This document shows, piece after piece, positions 34,069 to 42,829 of a stretch of 64,000 bases of DNA. A program made the position numbers and the translations under genes. The notes under the pieces were generated by a model, which was not told where the DNA came from, made no database searches, and saw only the letters and a list, made by a program, of their open reading frames with translations. The DNA comes from Hymenobacter daecheongensis DSM 21074 (GTDB lineage: Bacteria > Bacteroidota > Bacteroidia > Cytophagales > Hymenobacteraceae), in assembly GCF_900141805.1 (NCBI RefSeq), contig NZ_FQYN01000002.1:186001-250000 (forward strand), written 5' to 3'. Position 1 is the stretch's first letter; each line of letters opens with the position of its first letter.

Positions 34069-35163
34069 CTAAATTTCGTCGAAAAAAGACTTTTCCGCAG
34101 GGGCCGGGGCTGCAACCGGAGCAGCGGCGGCCATGCCGGGGTGCGTGGGCGGCGACGGCGGCATGATTTCGGGCTGGCCGGGGCCGACGGGCTGAATATC
34201 GGGGCGGGTGGGTTCAATGTGCGGCTCCACCGGGTTGGGCACCACGGCCGGCCCAGGCTGGCGCACCCGCTCCGGATCGGCAATGCCGGGGTTTTCGCGG
34301 GGCGCGGGCGTGGGGCGAATGTCGGGACCAGGATTATGCCGGTTGGGCTGCTCGCCGGGCTGGGGCTCGGGGTGGCGCTCAGGCTGCTCACCGGGCTGCG
34401 GCTCCGGGTGCGGATCGGGCTGCTGGCCGGGCTTGGGGTTGTAGCTGCCGGGCTGCGGGCCAATGGGCTGGCGCGGCTGCTCAGGAGCCGTATCGCCGAT
34501 GGCGGCCGCCGATGCGCCGGCCACGGCCGCGGCGGAAGAAGTGGAAGCGGTGCTCACGAACATGGCAGAATCGTTTTCGGGTGAAGGATCGGGTCGATTC
34601 ACCTTTACGCTGGCCGCTCGCGAAAGGATGGCCGCAATGGACGCTTTCGGCCGGGCTTTCACCTTCTCCACTTTGTCGAGCGAATCGGCGGCCAGGCGCT
34701 GCAGGTCGCGCACGAGGCCTTCGAGCTGGTTTTCGAGGCCCTGGCACTGCTGGCCCAGCCCATTCACCTCGGTCTGCATCTCGGCAATGGTTTTTTCGGC
34801 CTGCTTGTAGGCCTCATCTACCACCGAACGGGCCTTCTGCCGGGCATCCGACAAGAGCTGCTCGGCCTTGAGCTGGGCTTCGCGAATACGCAACTCTGAC
34901 TCGCGCTGGGCCTGCTCGGTGATGCTGTTGCCGGTGTCTTCGGCCGTTTTGAGGGTGCGGTAGAGGCTGGTTTCCACCTCGCGCATCTTGCTCACCTCCT
35001 GGGTGGCATGGTCGAGCTTGAGGCGCAGCTCGCGGTTTTCGTCGCCCATTCGCTCCCACTGCTGCGAAAGCGTGACCAGAAAGGCTTCTACTTCTTCCTT
35101 GTTGAGCCCACGAAAGGCTTTTTCAAAGGTTTTCTGCCGAATATCGAGGGCGGTAATCTTCAT
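34069..35163 (-). CDS. DivIVA-domain protein with proline-rich tail
   Basis: A 364-residue protein from ATG at 35163 (MKITALDIRQKTFEKAFRGL). The first ~55 residues are the DivIVA membrane-binding N-terminus, with FEKAFRGLNKEEVEAFL. A long coiled coil follows (to about 190). The rest is disordered, with repeats of PQPGEQPERHPE and PNRHNPGPD type. DivIVA proteins mark curved membranes and scaffold cell-division or growth factors. The internal repeats and the acidic FFDEI terminus are unassigned. Confidence 0.8.
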   Translation of the reverse strand: MKITALDIRQKTFEKAFRGLNKEEVEAFLVTLSQQWERMGDENRELRLKLDHATQEVSKMREVETSLYRTLKTAEDTGNSITEQAQRESELRIREAQLKAEQLLSDARQKARSVVDEAYKQAEKTIAEMQTEVNGLGQQCQGLENQLEGLVRDLQRLAADSLDKVEKVKARPKASIAAILSRAASVKVNRPDPSPENDSAMFVSTASTSSAAAVAGASAAAIGDTAPEQPRQPIGPQPGSYNPKPGQQPDPHPEPQPGEQPERHPEPQPGEQPNRHNPGPDIRPTPAPRENPGIADPERVRQPGPAVVPNPVEPHIEPTRPDIQPVGPGQPEIMPPSPPTHPGMAAAAPVAAPAPAEKSFFDEI

Positions 35164-35320
35164 TTCCAATGAGCAATGAGCAATGAACAATGAGCAAGTA
35201 ACCGGGCCGGCAAACTTCCTTTTCGATCAACAATAACAAGCGATGCGCAAAACCAGCGGAGCGAAATTGCTCACTGCTCATTGCTCATTGATAATTGCCA
35301 AACGGCCAGGCTGCGGTCGT
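35164..35320. repeat. Decamer repeat (CAATGAGCAATGA type), inverted arms
   Basis: 35166-35200 carries CAATGAGCAATGAGCAATGA-like units; 35264-35300 carries the complement (TTGCTCACTGCTCATTGCTC). The right arm runs into the end of the WD40 gene, whose last codons (SMSNEQ) are encoded by it. Confidence 0.7.
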
Positions 35321-36212
35321 CGCTACACGAAACTACCCGATTATGCCGGCCCGACCAAAATAACTTGTTTACGGAGGTGCCGTGGCCGGCACTGCGGGCC
35401 TTGTCGGCCACGCGCAGCAGGCGAAACGTGTCGGCATCCCAGAGCTTGATGGATTTGTCCATGCTGCCCGTAGCCAGGTACTGCCCATCGGGGCTGAAAG
35501 CCAGGTGATTGATGGCAAACAAATGCGCCACAATGCTTTGGCGCTCCGTGTAGCCCGCTGCCACGTTCCACACGCGCAGGTGGGCATCGCGCCCGGCCGT
35601 GACGAGAAAGCGCCCGTCGGGCGAATAGGCGGCCGTAAAAACCGAGTTAATAGAGCCCGCCACGGTGTATTTCAGCGCCAGCGAATCGACATCCAGAATG
35701 CGAATCAGCGCGTCGCTGCCGCCGATGGCCAGCTCGTTGCGCCCGGCGTGCAGGGCCAGGCAGCGCAGGCTTTTCTCTGATAGCCGCAGCAGCTTTTCCA
35801 CCCGAAAATCATCGTCGTGCAGCACGGCCAGCGTGCCGTTGCCGAGGGCCACGTACACGCGGCGACGGGCCGGCGAATGCACGATATCGAAGATGGCGGC
35901 CGGCGGCAGAGCGGTGGCGTGGAGCAGCTTTTTCGCGGCCAGCGAAATCACCTGCAGGCCCTGGTAGTTGTGCCCGATGAGCAGCAGGTCGCGCTCCGGC
36001 AGATGGCGCAGCGCATACACCGAGTTTTCGACCCGCGCCACCAGCTCGCCGTCGTGCGTGGGCTCTTCCACGTTCCAGGCCACCACGAAGCCATCGGAGC
36101 CGGCTGAGAAAACCGTGGGCTCGTCGGGGCTGCCGGCCAGCGCGTACACACAGTCGCGGTGGCCGGTGAGGGTGGCCAGTTTCTGAATCTGCGGGCGGAA
36201 AAGGCTGGGCAT
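35271..36212 (-). CDS. WD40-repeat protein
   Basis: A 313-residue protein with seven WD40-like blades. The most regular are LTGHRDCVYALAGSPDE, SVFTAAYSPDGRFLVTAGRD, HLRVWNVAAG and LAFSPDGQYLATGSMDKSIK followed by LWD. No signal peptide, so probably cytoplasmic. WD40 proteins scaffold other proteins; the partner is unknown. The final residues come from a decamer repeat, which implies that the native C-terminus was altered or is tolerant. Confidence 0.85.
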   Translation of the reverse strand: MPSLFRPQIQKLATLTGHRDCVYALAGSPDEPTVFSAGSDGFVVAWNVEEPTHDGELVARVENSVYALRHLPERDLLLIGHNYQGLQVISLAAKKLLHATALPPAAIFDIVHSPARRRVYVALGNGTLAVLHDDDFRVEKLLRLSEKSLRCLALHAGRNELAIGGSDALIRILDVDSLALKYTVAGSINSVFTAAYSPDGRFLVTAGRDAHLRVWNVAAGYTERQSIVAHLFAINHLAFSPDGQYLATGSMDKSIKLWDADTFRLLRVADKARSAGHGTSVNKLFWSGRHNRVVSCSDDRSLAVWQLSMSNEQ

Positions 36213-36355
36213 GAGAAGCAGGTTTGGGCGACGGCCGCACCCGGCCCAAGGCCGCCGCGGGGCCGAAAGTTACCGCCCAATTTGCGGCCGGCCCGAATCT
36301 GCGGGCCATTTGCTTGCTTTGCATGGCCGTCTCACCCCCTTTTTATTACCTGCTC

Positions 36356-37024
36356 ATGCCGCTGCACACCCTTTTGCCGCTCGCGCCCGATGCGCTGCTG
36401 GGCCTCTGGCACCTCACGGAGCTACCCACCGACCTGCTGGCCCTGGTGCCGCAACGCGAGCAGTATGCCCCGCTGCAGCCCCCCGGCCGCGACGAAAACC
36501 GCACGCTGCAATGGCTGGCCGGCCGGGCGCTGGCCCACACAGTGCTCCGTGAGCTGACCCCCGCCCCCACCCTGCTCCGCAACGATGCCAACGGCTGCCC
36601 CTTCTTCGAGCAGCTGCCCGATTTCGCCGTGTCGTTGTCGCACTCGGGCGAGTGGGCGGCGGCTGTGGTGGCCCGGCGCGGGCGGGTTGGCACAGATGTT
36701 GAACTGATCCGGGCCAAAGCTCAAATGTTGGCTCCCAGGTTTCTATCGGAAACCGAGCGGGCCGATGCCGGCGCTGACGAAGCCAAAAACAGTCTCTACT
36801 GGAGTGCCAAGGAGACGCTTTATAAGCTGCACAGCCGCCGGGGCCTGGTGTTTAAGGAGCAAATTCAGCTCAATCCGTTTGGGCTGCGGGAGGCTGGTGT
36901 ATTGACGGGACACCTGCTCACAGAAAACTTCCGCAGCCAACACCAGATTCATTACCAGCGCCTGGCCGCCGATTACGTACTTACGTACTGCTTCGAGCCC
37001 GACGCGCCTACCCATCTTCACTGA
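36356..37024 (+). CDS. 4'-phosphopantetheinyl transferase superfamily protein
   Basis: A 222-residue enzyme from ATG at 36356 (MPLHTLLPLAPDALLG); an ATG at 36323 is also possible. It transfers phosphopantetheine from CoA to carrier proteins. Hallmarks: VGTDVELIRAK with the Mg-binding Asp and Glu, and WSAKETLYKLHSRRG with the catalytic Glu-Lys. It is of the Sfp-like, two-domain length. No carrier-protein gene or synthase is close by. Confidence 0.88.
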   Translation: MPLHTLLPLAPDALLGLWHLTELPTDLLALVPQREQYAPLQPPGRDENRTLQWLAGRALAHTVLRELTPAPTLLRNDANGCPFFEQLPDFAVSLSHSGEWAAAVVARRGRVGTDVELIRAKAQMLAPRFLSETERADAGADEAKNSLYWSAKETLYKLHSRRGLVFKEQIQLNPFGLREAGVLTGHLLTENFRSQHQIHYQRLAADYVLTYCFEPDAPTHLH

Positions 37025-37037
37025 TTTTCCCTCCCTG

Positions 37038-37640
37038 ATGTCTTTTCGCCGAATCTCGATTATCGCCGCCGTAGCCCTGCTTTTCGGCACGCTGGCCGTG
37101 TCTACAGCCCGCGCCCAAAGCACTTCCGTTAGCGACTTTACGCTGAAAAACTCAGCCAATGCGGAGGTTTCGCTGCGCAGCTATGCTAAAAGCAAGGCTG
37201 TGGTGGTCGTATTCGTAAACCCGACTTGCGCCTTCTCCAAGCTCTACCAGAACCGCCTCAACGATCTAAAAGCCCGCTATGACGCCCGCGGCGTGGAGTT
37301 TTTGTTCATCAATGCCCCCATCAACCTGGAAGCCAGCGCCGACACGGAAGCGGAAAAGCTGAAGGTGAAAACTGTTGGCACCGAGTTGGCTTATCTTACC
37401 GATGAAGGCCAGAAAGCCAGCACCCTGCTGGGCGCTACCAAAACCCCCGAAGCCTTTCTGCTCACGCCCGCCGGCGACGGGTTCGCCGTGCGCTACAAAG
37501 GTGCCATCGACGATAATGCCCAGGTGGAGGGCTACGTAAAAGAGCATTTCCTGGCCCAGGCCCTCGACAACATTCTGGCCGGCAAGCCCGTCGGCGTAGC
37601 CGATAAGCGCGCCGCCGGCTGCCTGATTAAGAAGCCATAA
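37038..37640 (+). CDS. Redoxin-domain secreted protein (AhpC/TSA-like)
   Basis: A 200-residue exported thioredoxin-fold protein. The signal peptide ends at ARAQ. The active region is NPTCAFSKLYQNRL: one cysteine, with serine three residues later instead of a second cysteine. A further cysteine is in the C-terminal AAGCLIKKP. The cis-proline loop TPEAFLL is present. It may be a one-cysteine peroxiredoxin-like thiol protein. The gene begins 13 nt after the phosphopantetheinyl transferase, so they may be co-transcribed. Confidence 0.78.
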   Translation: MSFRRISIIAAVALLFGTLAVSTARAQSTSVSDFTLKNSANAEVSLRSYAKSKAVVVVFVNPTCAFSKLYQNRLNDLKARYDARGVEFLFINAPINLEASADTEAEKLKVKTVGTELAYLTDEGQKASTLLGATKTPEAFLLTPAGDGFAVRYKGAIDDNAQVEGYVKEHFLAQALDNILAGKPVGVADKRAAGCLIKKP

Positions 37641-37641
37641 A

Positions 37642-37809
37642 CCTGTCATTGCGAGGAGGCACGACGAAGCAATCCGTCCTGGACAATGAGCCAAGCTTTG
37701 TAAACCGAAAAGCCCTGACGTATGCGTTACGTTAGGGCTTTGTATTGAAAAGAAGTTTTGCACATTTCAGAGGACAGATTGCTTCGTCCTTCGTCCTCGC
37801 AATGACAGG
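37642..37809. repeat. Nested palindromic element, family A (copy 1)
   Basis: Outer arms CCTGTCATTGCGAGG and the complementary CCTCGCAATGACAGG, continued by GAAGCAATCCGTCC-type sequence. The inner hairpin is AAAGCCCTGACGTA / TACGTTAGGGCTTT. It starts one base after the redoxin stop and ends 9 nt before the stop of the convergent transglutaminase gene. Confidence 0.88.
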
Positions 37810-37818
37810 AGCTGATAT

Positions 37819-38700
37819 CTACTCGCCGTCGTTTTCCTGGGGCTCGGTATCCTGGGCGGCGGCATCGTCGGTGAGGATGGCCAGCAGCTTGCCTACTTCG
37901 GCGGCTTTGGCGGGCTCCTGCATCTTCTCGAAGCTCATCATCAGGTTGCGCAGGGCGCGGCGCACGATGTCGAGGTGCGAGCAGGGCTCGTAGAAAATGT
38001 CGTTCGGCGACAGGTTCAGCTGGGCCACGTAGTGCTCAATGTCGGTGCGCGACAGGATCAGGCCACGGTTGTAACAGTTGATATAGAAGGGCAGCACGGC
38101 CAGATCTTGGGGCTGGTAGGTCAGCACGAACAGGTTGGGCAGGTTCACGCCGAAGATGGGCAGATTCAGCCGCTGGGCCACCAGTAAGTAAATCACGCAG
38201 AGTGTGAGCGGGTTGCCGCGTCGGGTTTCCAGCACCAGGTGCAGCATGGAGTTGGCCGGGGAGTGGAAGTTCTGGGTGTTGGCCGCGAACTTATGGGTGC
38301 GAAACAGCACGTAGTTCAGGGCCTGCACCTGGTCGGCGGGGTGCATGTCGGGGCGCAGCAGGGTCCAGACCTCAAAGCGCAGCTGCTCGATGGCCCGGCC
38401 CAGGGCCTGCAGGTCGGCATCGGGGTACTGGTAGGAGTTGAGCAGCCACATGCCTTCGAGCAGGTTTTCGCCGCCCGAGTCGCGCCACACGCGCAGGCGC
38501 TGCTGCAGGCCCTCAAACTGCAGGTTATGAATCAAATCTTCCAGCCGCTGCTGCTGCTGCGGGTCCAGGCTTTCCTCCCACGACTCCTCCAGAAATGGAA
38601 TGATGCTCTCGCCCAACGACTGAATCTTGCCCTGAATCTGGGGTGCAATTTCCGGGTCGTCGAGCAGGGAAATAAGGGCTTTGATTTCTTTATTCGTCAT
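37819..38700 (-). CDS. Transglutaminase-like (SirB1-type) protein
   Basis: A 293-residue cytoplasmic protein. The central LETRRGNPLTLCVIYLLVA and GVNLPNLFVLTY segments resemble the SirB1/transglut_core2 family; the family histidine position reads as leucine (PNLF), so activity is in doubt. It begins MTNKEIKALISLLDD with a helical ~100-residue N-terminal region and ends in an acidic tail. The role is unknown. Confidence 0.7.
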   Translation of the reverse strand: MTNKEIKALISLLDDPEIAPQIQGKIQSLGESIIPFLEESWEESLDPQQQQRLEDLIHNLQFEGLQQRLRVWRDSGGENLLEGMWLLNSYQYPDADLQALGRAIEQLRFEVWTLLRPDMHPADQVQALNYVLFRTHKFAANTQNFHSPANSMLHLVLETRRGNPLTLCVIYLLVAQRLNLPIFGVNLPNLFVLTYQPQDLAVLPFYINCYNRGLILSRTDIEHYVAQLNLSPNDIFYEPCSHLDIVRRALRNLMMSFEKMQEPAKAAEVGKLLAILTDDAAAQDTEPQENDGE

Positions 38701-38941
38701 TCAGCAGATGAAATGGCCCGGATGCTACCCGAGTACAAGGGCCAGAAAAACGCGAAACCGGGCGGTCCGGCCCGGCGCGGTGGCCCTTGTTCATCAACAG
38801 CATGGGGGCCCGATATTGTTCAGCGGCCCCGCTCCTGGGCAATTGGACGGCAATATCGGACAAGCCGGGGAATAAGTGAGGAGACGAAGCCCCGGCGGCC
38901 GGGCCCTTGCAGCGGTTTGCTCAAGGCATCCAATCTCCCGC

Positions 38942-39841
38942 TCACAAGTATTTGCTCACCGGCACTACTTTATACTCGGGGTCGTTGGCGAAGATGCGAC
39001 TCAGCGTGGCGGCGTGGCGGCTGCCCATTACCACGAGCAGGCGTTTGCCCTGGTTGGCCTGCTGGGCCGTCACGATGTTGGAGTAGATCTTCGCCTCCCG
39101 CTCGTAGAACATCGACATGTACTCGGCCCCGATGTAGTAGGGGTCCGTCACGTTTTTGGCGGCATCCTCGGGCTTCAGGCCCACAAACGTGCCCTGCTTT
39201 ACCCGGGCCGCGTTGACGAGCAGGCTACGATAGACCAGATCGAGCATGGCGGGGGAGTTCGTAAAGCCCAGAAACTCTCGGAGCGAGATTTGGCCCTGCT
39301 TGAAGCGGGTTTCGGCCTGCTTCCCTACGTTCGACAACAGTGCCCAGTCCTTGGTGAAGCCGTCGATGTTGGTGCCATTCTGCAGGATGCGGTTGGAAAT
39401 CCCCTCGTAAGCATCCACGGCGTACACGCGGGGGTGCCCCAGCTGCTTGGCCAACCGGTAGCCGAACTGAAACTGCTCGGCCCGGCCGTAGGGTAGGCTT
39501 TCGAGCTGGAGTTTATCGGTGCGGTAGAGGGTGTAGAGGCTATCGGTGGTGGGCTGCTCCTGGGGCGTAACCTCAATCATGATCATGTCGGGCCGGAACT
39601 TGGCCAGCAGCCGGTTGATTTCGGCTATTTCCTGCTGCCGCGGGGCCGAAAACAGGTCGGCCTTCGGGGCGTCCTTGTAGAAGCCGCTCTGCCCAAAGTG
39701 GCTACTGCCCAGCAGCAGCACTTCCACCTGCGGGGTCGGCTTTGCGGCCTCCAGCGCTTTGACGAGGTCTTTGGTGCTTTGCCCGAAACCAGCCGGGAGG
39801 AGGGCGGCGAGCAGGCCCAGGGTCAGGAGTGCTTTTTTCAT
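38942..39841 (-). CDS. DUF5694 family protein
   Basis: A 299-residue exported protein from ATG at 39841 (MKKALLTLGLLAALLPAGFG, signal peptide). The core LLLGSSHFGQSGF, RPDMIMIEVTPQEQP and VVMGSRHAATLSRIF match DUF5694, a family distantly recalling TraB/ChaN-type proteins with a GSSHF/H-x-x-H pair. Function unknown. The 22 upstream codons are excluded because of the clear signal peptide. The 241 bases before the transglutaminase gene hold only a 9-bp inverted repeat (CCGATATTG at 38810, CAATATCGG at 38851). Confidence 0.75.
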   Translation of the reverse strand: MKKALLTLGLLAALLPAGFGQSTKDLVKALEAAKPTPQVEVLLLGSSHFGQSGFYKDAPKADLFSAPRQQEIAEINRLLAKFRPDMIMIEVTPQEQPTTDSLYTLYRTDKLQLESLPYGRAEQFQFGYRLAKQLGHPRVYAVDAYEGISNRILQNGTNIDGFTKDWALLSNVGKQAETRFKQGQISLREFLGFTNSPAMLDLVYRSLLVNAARVKQGTFVGLKPEDAAKNVTDPYYIGAEYMSMFYEREAKIYSNIVTAQQANQGKRLLVVMGSRHAATLSRIFANDPEYKVVPVSKYL

Positions 39842-39979
39842 GTAATGGTAAAAGATAAGTGTACTAGTGGCCCATGGCGCGGCCCACACCAGCCATAGGA
39901 AGCGCAAAACCGGCCTGCCGTTGCCCGCGCCGCGGAATTTATCTGAATCAGCGTTTCCTTATTACCGGACGGTGCCGCC

Positions 39980-40441
39980 CTATTGCTTCGCGCCCAGCGC
40001 CTTGCGAAAGCACACGCTGTTGTACATGCCCGCATACTGCCCGTAGTTGGGAATGTAGGCGTAGCCGCTTTTCTCGTAGAGCCGGATGGCTTCGGGCTGC
40101 TTCCGGCCGGTTTCGAGCACGCAGGCCATGTAGCCTTCGTCGGCGGCCCACCGTTCCAGCTCGGCCAATACCTGCCCGGCAATGCCCTGCCCCCGCTGGG
40201 GGGGCTGCACAAACATGCGCTTCACCTCCGCCTCGGTGGCAGAAAATTCCCGGAAAGCCCCGCAGCCCACGGCCTCCCCGTTGCGGTAGGCCACCACCGC
40301 ATGCTGCAGAATGGCCGCCTTGTTCAGCTGGGCATAGAAGGCGTGGTCGGCGCCATCACGCACGGCCAGGTCGTGGTCGAGCAGGGCCGCCAGGGCGCGG
40401 AAGTCGGGATTGTCGGAGGTGGTGCGGGTGAGGGTGAGCAT
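39980..40441 (-). CDS. GNAT family N-acetyltransferase
   Basis: A 153-residue enzyme. The acetyl-CoA pyrophosphate-binding motif is VQPPQRGQGIAGQVL (the Q/RxxGxG/A pattern). Before it comes AVVAYRNGEAVGCGAFR, after it VLETGRKQPEAIRLYEKSGY. It moves an acetyl group from acetyl-CoA to an unknown amine. The gene is immediately followed upstream by a palindrome (40461-40499) and a 143-bp direct repeat. Confidence 0.88.
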   Translation of the reverse strand: MLTLTRTTSDNPDFRALAALLDHDLAVRDGADHAFYAQLNKAAILQHAVVAYRNGEAVGCGAFREFSATEAEVKRMFVQPPQRGQGIAGQVLAELERWAADEGYMACVLETGRKQPEAIRLYEKSGYAYIPNYGQYAGMYNSVCFRKALGAKQ

Positions 40442-40727
40442 GGGGCAAGAGAATTGAAAGCTCCCCAGTCGCTCGGCGCAGCCGAGTGACTGGGGAGCCC
40501 ATTCCGGCCGGAAGAGCCCTCCCGGAATTTAGTTTAAGCACATCCCGGCTGGAAGTGCTCGGATGGAAATGTTTTCGGGCCCATTCCCACCGGAAGTGCT
40601 CCGATGTAATTGCTTTGTAAATATTTAAGTGGCCTTCTTATGCAGGAGAAGCATATTTTTCAGAAGCAACATGGACCACTATACCTATTCCATTAGCTCG
40701 TAACTGGCAGCGTCCAGACTCTGAAGT
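40442..40727. repeat. Palindrome and 143-bp direct repeat (left copy)
   Basis: A strong palindrome CTCCCCAGTCgCTCGGC...GCCGAGtGACTGGGGAG (40461-40499) overlaps the left end of 40474-40616, which is 141/143 identical to 42329-42471 in the same orientation. The remaining ~110 bases to the echA stop are AT-rich and show no gene. Confidence 0.85.
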
Positions 40728-41528
40728 TTAAGCTCCGGCGGTGGGCATAGCCCCAGTGAAGCTAGGCTTGCGCTTTTCCAGGAAAGCCGTAGTGCCTTCC
40801 AGAAAGTCGGTGGTTTCGCAGCAGGTCACGAAGCCATCTACCTCGGTGGCGAAGCCGGCGGGATGGGTATAGAAGGCATCGACGGCCCGTAGCACCATGG
40901 CCACGGCTACCGGGGCCCGGGACAGAATCCGGTCAAGCAGCTCGTAACAACGCGGCAGCAGTTGCTCGACGGGCACCAGCATGTTGAGCAGACTGATGCG
41001 GTAAGCTTCCTCGGCCTTCACGAAGTCGCCGGTCATCATGATTTCCAAGGCCTTGCCTTTACCCACTATCTGGGCTAATCGCTGGGTGCCACCGTAGCCG
41101 GGGGTAATACCCAGGCTTACTTCCGGCAGGCCAAATACTGCTTTGTCGCTGCCCACGCGCAGGTGACAGGCCATGGCCAACTCACAGCCACCCCCCAGCG
41201 CAAAGCCGTTGACGGCGGCTACCACGGGCTTGCGGCTCTCCTCAATCAGGCGAAATACGGCTTGGCCCCGCTCTACAAACCCACGGCTATTGTGCGAGGT
41301 CAAAGTGGCAATTTCGACAATGTCGGCACCGGCTACGAAGGCCTTTTCGCCCGCGCCGGTCACCAGAATGGCCCGAATGTGCTCATTCTGGGCTGCCTCC
41401 TGAAAACATTGCTCCAGTTCCCGCAGGGTTTCGATGTTCAGAGCATTCATTTTCGTGGGCCGGTTGACTGAAACGGTCAGAATGCCGGACGCACTTATAC
41501 TGGTCAGCAAATTTTCTGGCTTAGCCAT
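40728..41528 (-). CDS. Enoyl-CoA hydratase/isomerase family protein
   Basis: A 266-residue crotonase from ATG at 41528 (MAKPENLLTSISASGILTVS). It has the oxyanion-hole segments AFVAGADIVEI and GFALGGGCELAMACHLR, and catalytic-glutamate contexts FGLPEVSLG and TPGYGGTQRL. It hydrates trans-2-enoyl-CoA, or is a close variant. It is 28 nt downstream of the acyltransferase gene in the same direction and sits between the direct repeats. Confidence 0.92.
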   Translation of the reverse strand: MAKPENLLTSISASGILTVSVNRPTKMNALNIETLRELEQCFQEAAQNEHIRAILVTGAGEKAFVAGADIVEIATLTSHNSRGFVERGQAVFRLIEESRKPVVAAVNGFALGGGCELAMACHLRVGSDKAVFGLPEVSLGITPGYGGTQRLAQIVGKGKALEIMMTGDFVKAEEAYRISLLNMLVPVEQLLPRCYELLDRILSRAPVAVAMVLRAVDAFYTHPAGFATEVDGFVTCCETTDFLEGTTAFLEKRKPSFTGAMPTAGA

Positions 41529-41556
41529 ATCCGAGACGCGCTTGTGAAGTGAATAA

Positions 41557-42123
41557 CTATTTGCTCGAAGCCAGAAAGGCCAGTTCCAACTCCATGATCT
41601 TGTCGTTGCGCCGCTTGGCGAAGCGGGCTGGCACTCCGGTGTACACACCAAAGGCCTTACACGACTTACTCACCAACGACATAGACCCAATTGCGCTTCC
41701 CTCCCCGATTTCTACTCCGGGCAGAATCACAGTGCCGGCCCCGATTACCACATGCTTTCCGATGTGCACGGCCGCGTGCTTCACATTGGTAAAGTCAGCG
41801 GACACGGTGGGGCCCGTTAAGAAGTCACCCGAGAAGTCGTCGGAACTGGAATACACTGAAGTGCGGCCAGACAAGCCGGCGAAATCATCAATGATGATGG
41901 ACGCATGCCCTATCAGCGACACATAGCAGGCAATGTGCACATGCCGCCCGAGAATGATACCGCCTGCACCCGCCGATATAATGCAGAAGTCATCAATCCG
42001 GCAGTTGTCGCCGATGGAGATATTCTGGGCACCGTACACGGCGGCTTTGTCCGATAGTAGCACGTTTTTGCCGAGCGACTTGAAACCGAGAGTTTGGAGC
42101 TGCTCCTGAGTGAGAAAGGCCAT
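41557..42123 (-). CDS. Hexapeptide-repeat acyltransferase
   Basis: A 188-residue left-handed beta-helix enzyme. Repeats: AVYGAQNISIGDNCRIDDFC, IILGRHVHIACYVSLIGHAS, IGKHVVIGAGTVILPGVEIG and GSAIGSMSLVSKS. This is a typical O- or N-acetyltransferase of sugar or small-molecule acceptors (closest pattern: galactoside or nucleotide-sugar acetyltransferase). It is the first gene of a short operon with echA. A remnant of a carboxylase C-terminus lies directly upstream (42176-42292). Confidence 0.85.
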   Translation of the reverse strand: MAFLTQEQLQTLGFKSLGKNVLLSDKAAVYGAQNISIGDNCRIDDFCIISAGAGGIILGRHVHIACYVSLIGHASIIIDDFAGLSGRTSVYSSSDDFSGDFLTGPTVSADFTNVKHAAVHIGKHVVIGAGTVILPGVEIGEGSAIGSMSLVSKSCKAFGVYTGVPARFAKRRNDKIMELELAFLASSK

Positions 42124-42175
42124 GTTCTAAATAAGGTTTAGGGTTGAAATCCAGCAAATTCCGGTGGGCAATGTT

Positions 42176-42292
42176 TTATACCTGAGTTACGCCCACAGTA
42201 TACGGCTTTTCAACTGGCGCATACTTTGCGGCTTCAATGCTGATGACCTTACGGGTTTTCAGCGGGTCCATTATAGCATCGACTCATAGCCG
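42176..42292 (-). pseudogene. Remnant of an acyl-CoA carboxylase C-terminus
   Basis: Reads RL*VDAIMDPLKTRKVIS, then IEAAKYAPVEKPYTVGVTQV and a stop. It matches the last ~38 residues of the nearby carboxylase (RLWVDAIIDPLETRKVVSMG, then IEAANHAPIEKAYNVGVIQV). There is an in-frame stop where the intact gene has Trp and a two-codon deletion. Only the 3' end survives, and its divergence suggests an old paralogue. Confidence 0.85.
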
Positions 42293-42667
42293 TATTCGCA
42301 GCCCAACTGCTCAAAGTGTAGGGTCACCCGGCGCAGCCGAGTGATTGGAGAGCCCATTCCGGCCGGAAGAGCCCTCCCGGAATTTAGTTTAAGCACATCC
42401 CGGCTGGAAGTGCTCGGATGGAAATGTTTTCGGGCCCATTCCCACCGGAAGTGCTCCGATGTAATTGCTTTTGGACCCATTCCTACCGGAAGTGCTCGGA
42501 TGTAAATGCTTTTGGACCCATTCCCACCGGAAGTGCTCCGATGTAAATGCTTTTAAGCACCATTCAGTCGCCAGAGGAACCTTACCCTTAGGCCTGGCAT
42601 AGCGCCAGGAAAACTACAGCTTGGCCACAATGCCTGCGGCTCGCTGCCGCGGGTTCTACTTCCACGC
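42293..42667. repeat. 143-bp direct repeat (right copy) continuing as a 41-bp tandem repeat
   Basis: 42329-42471 duplicates 40474-40616. From there a unit close to GGACCCATTCCCACCGGAAG + TGCTCCGATGTAAATGCTTTT follows, with CCCAT at 42435, 42476 and 42517, that is, a 41-bp period. Degenerate further units precede it. No gene is seen. Confidence 0.88.
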
Positions 42668-42829
42668 CTGCCAGCCCCAGCGGGGCGAAACATAGGTAGT
42701 TTCAGGCAGAGTTGATAACTACAAAGCCCCAGCGAGGCGGCACCGTCGTTGAGCGAGTGGTGTCGCCCCGCCGGGGCTTTGGCCGTTTCCGAGTCGCTGG
42801 GTTGCTACCGATATGCCGCCCCGCTGGGG
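42668..42829. repeat. Cluster of CCCCAGCGGGGC-type palindromes
   Basis: Units at about 42671-42684 (GCCCCAGCGGGGCG), 42726-42780 (AAAGCCCCAGCGAGGCGGCA ... GTCGCCCCGCCGGGGCTTT) and 42816-42831 (CCGCCCCGCTGGGGCT). They form hairpins and abut a toxin-gene remnant whose frame stops inside them. Confidence 0.7.

Noticed and set aside
42271..42480. 69-residue ORF on the minus strand
   Set aside because: It lies in the 143-bp repeat, and in another frame of the carboxylase remnant; it is not a real gene.
42435..42560. CRISPR-like array
   Set aside because: The 41-bp units are contiguous tandem copies with no spacers, and no cas gene is present.
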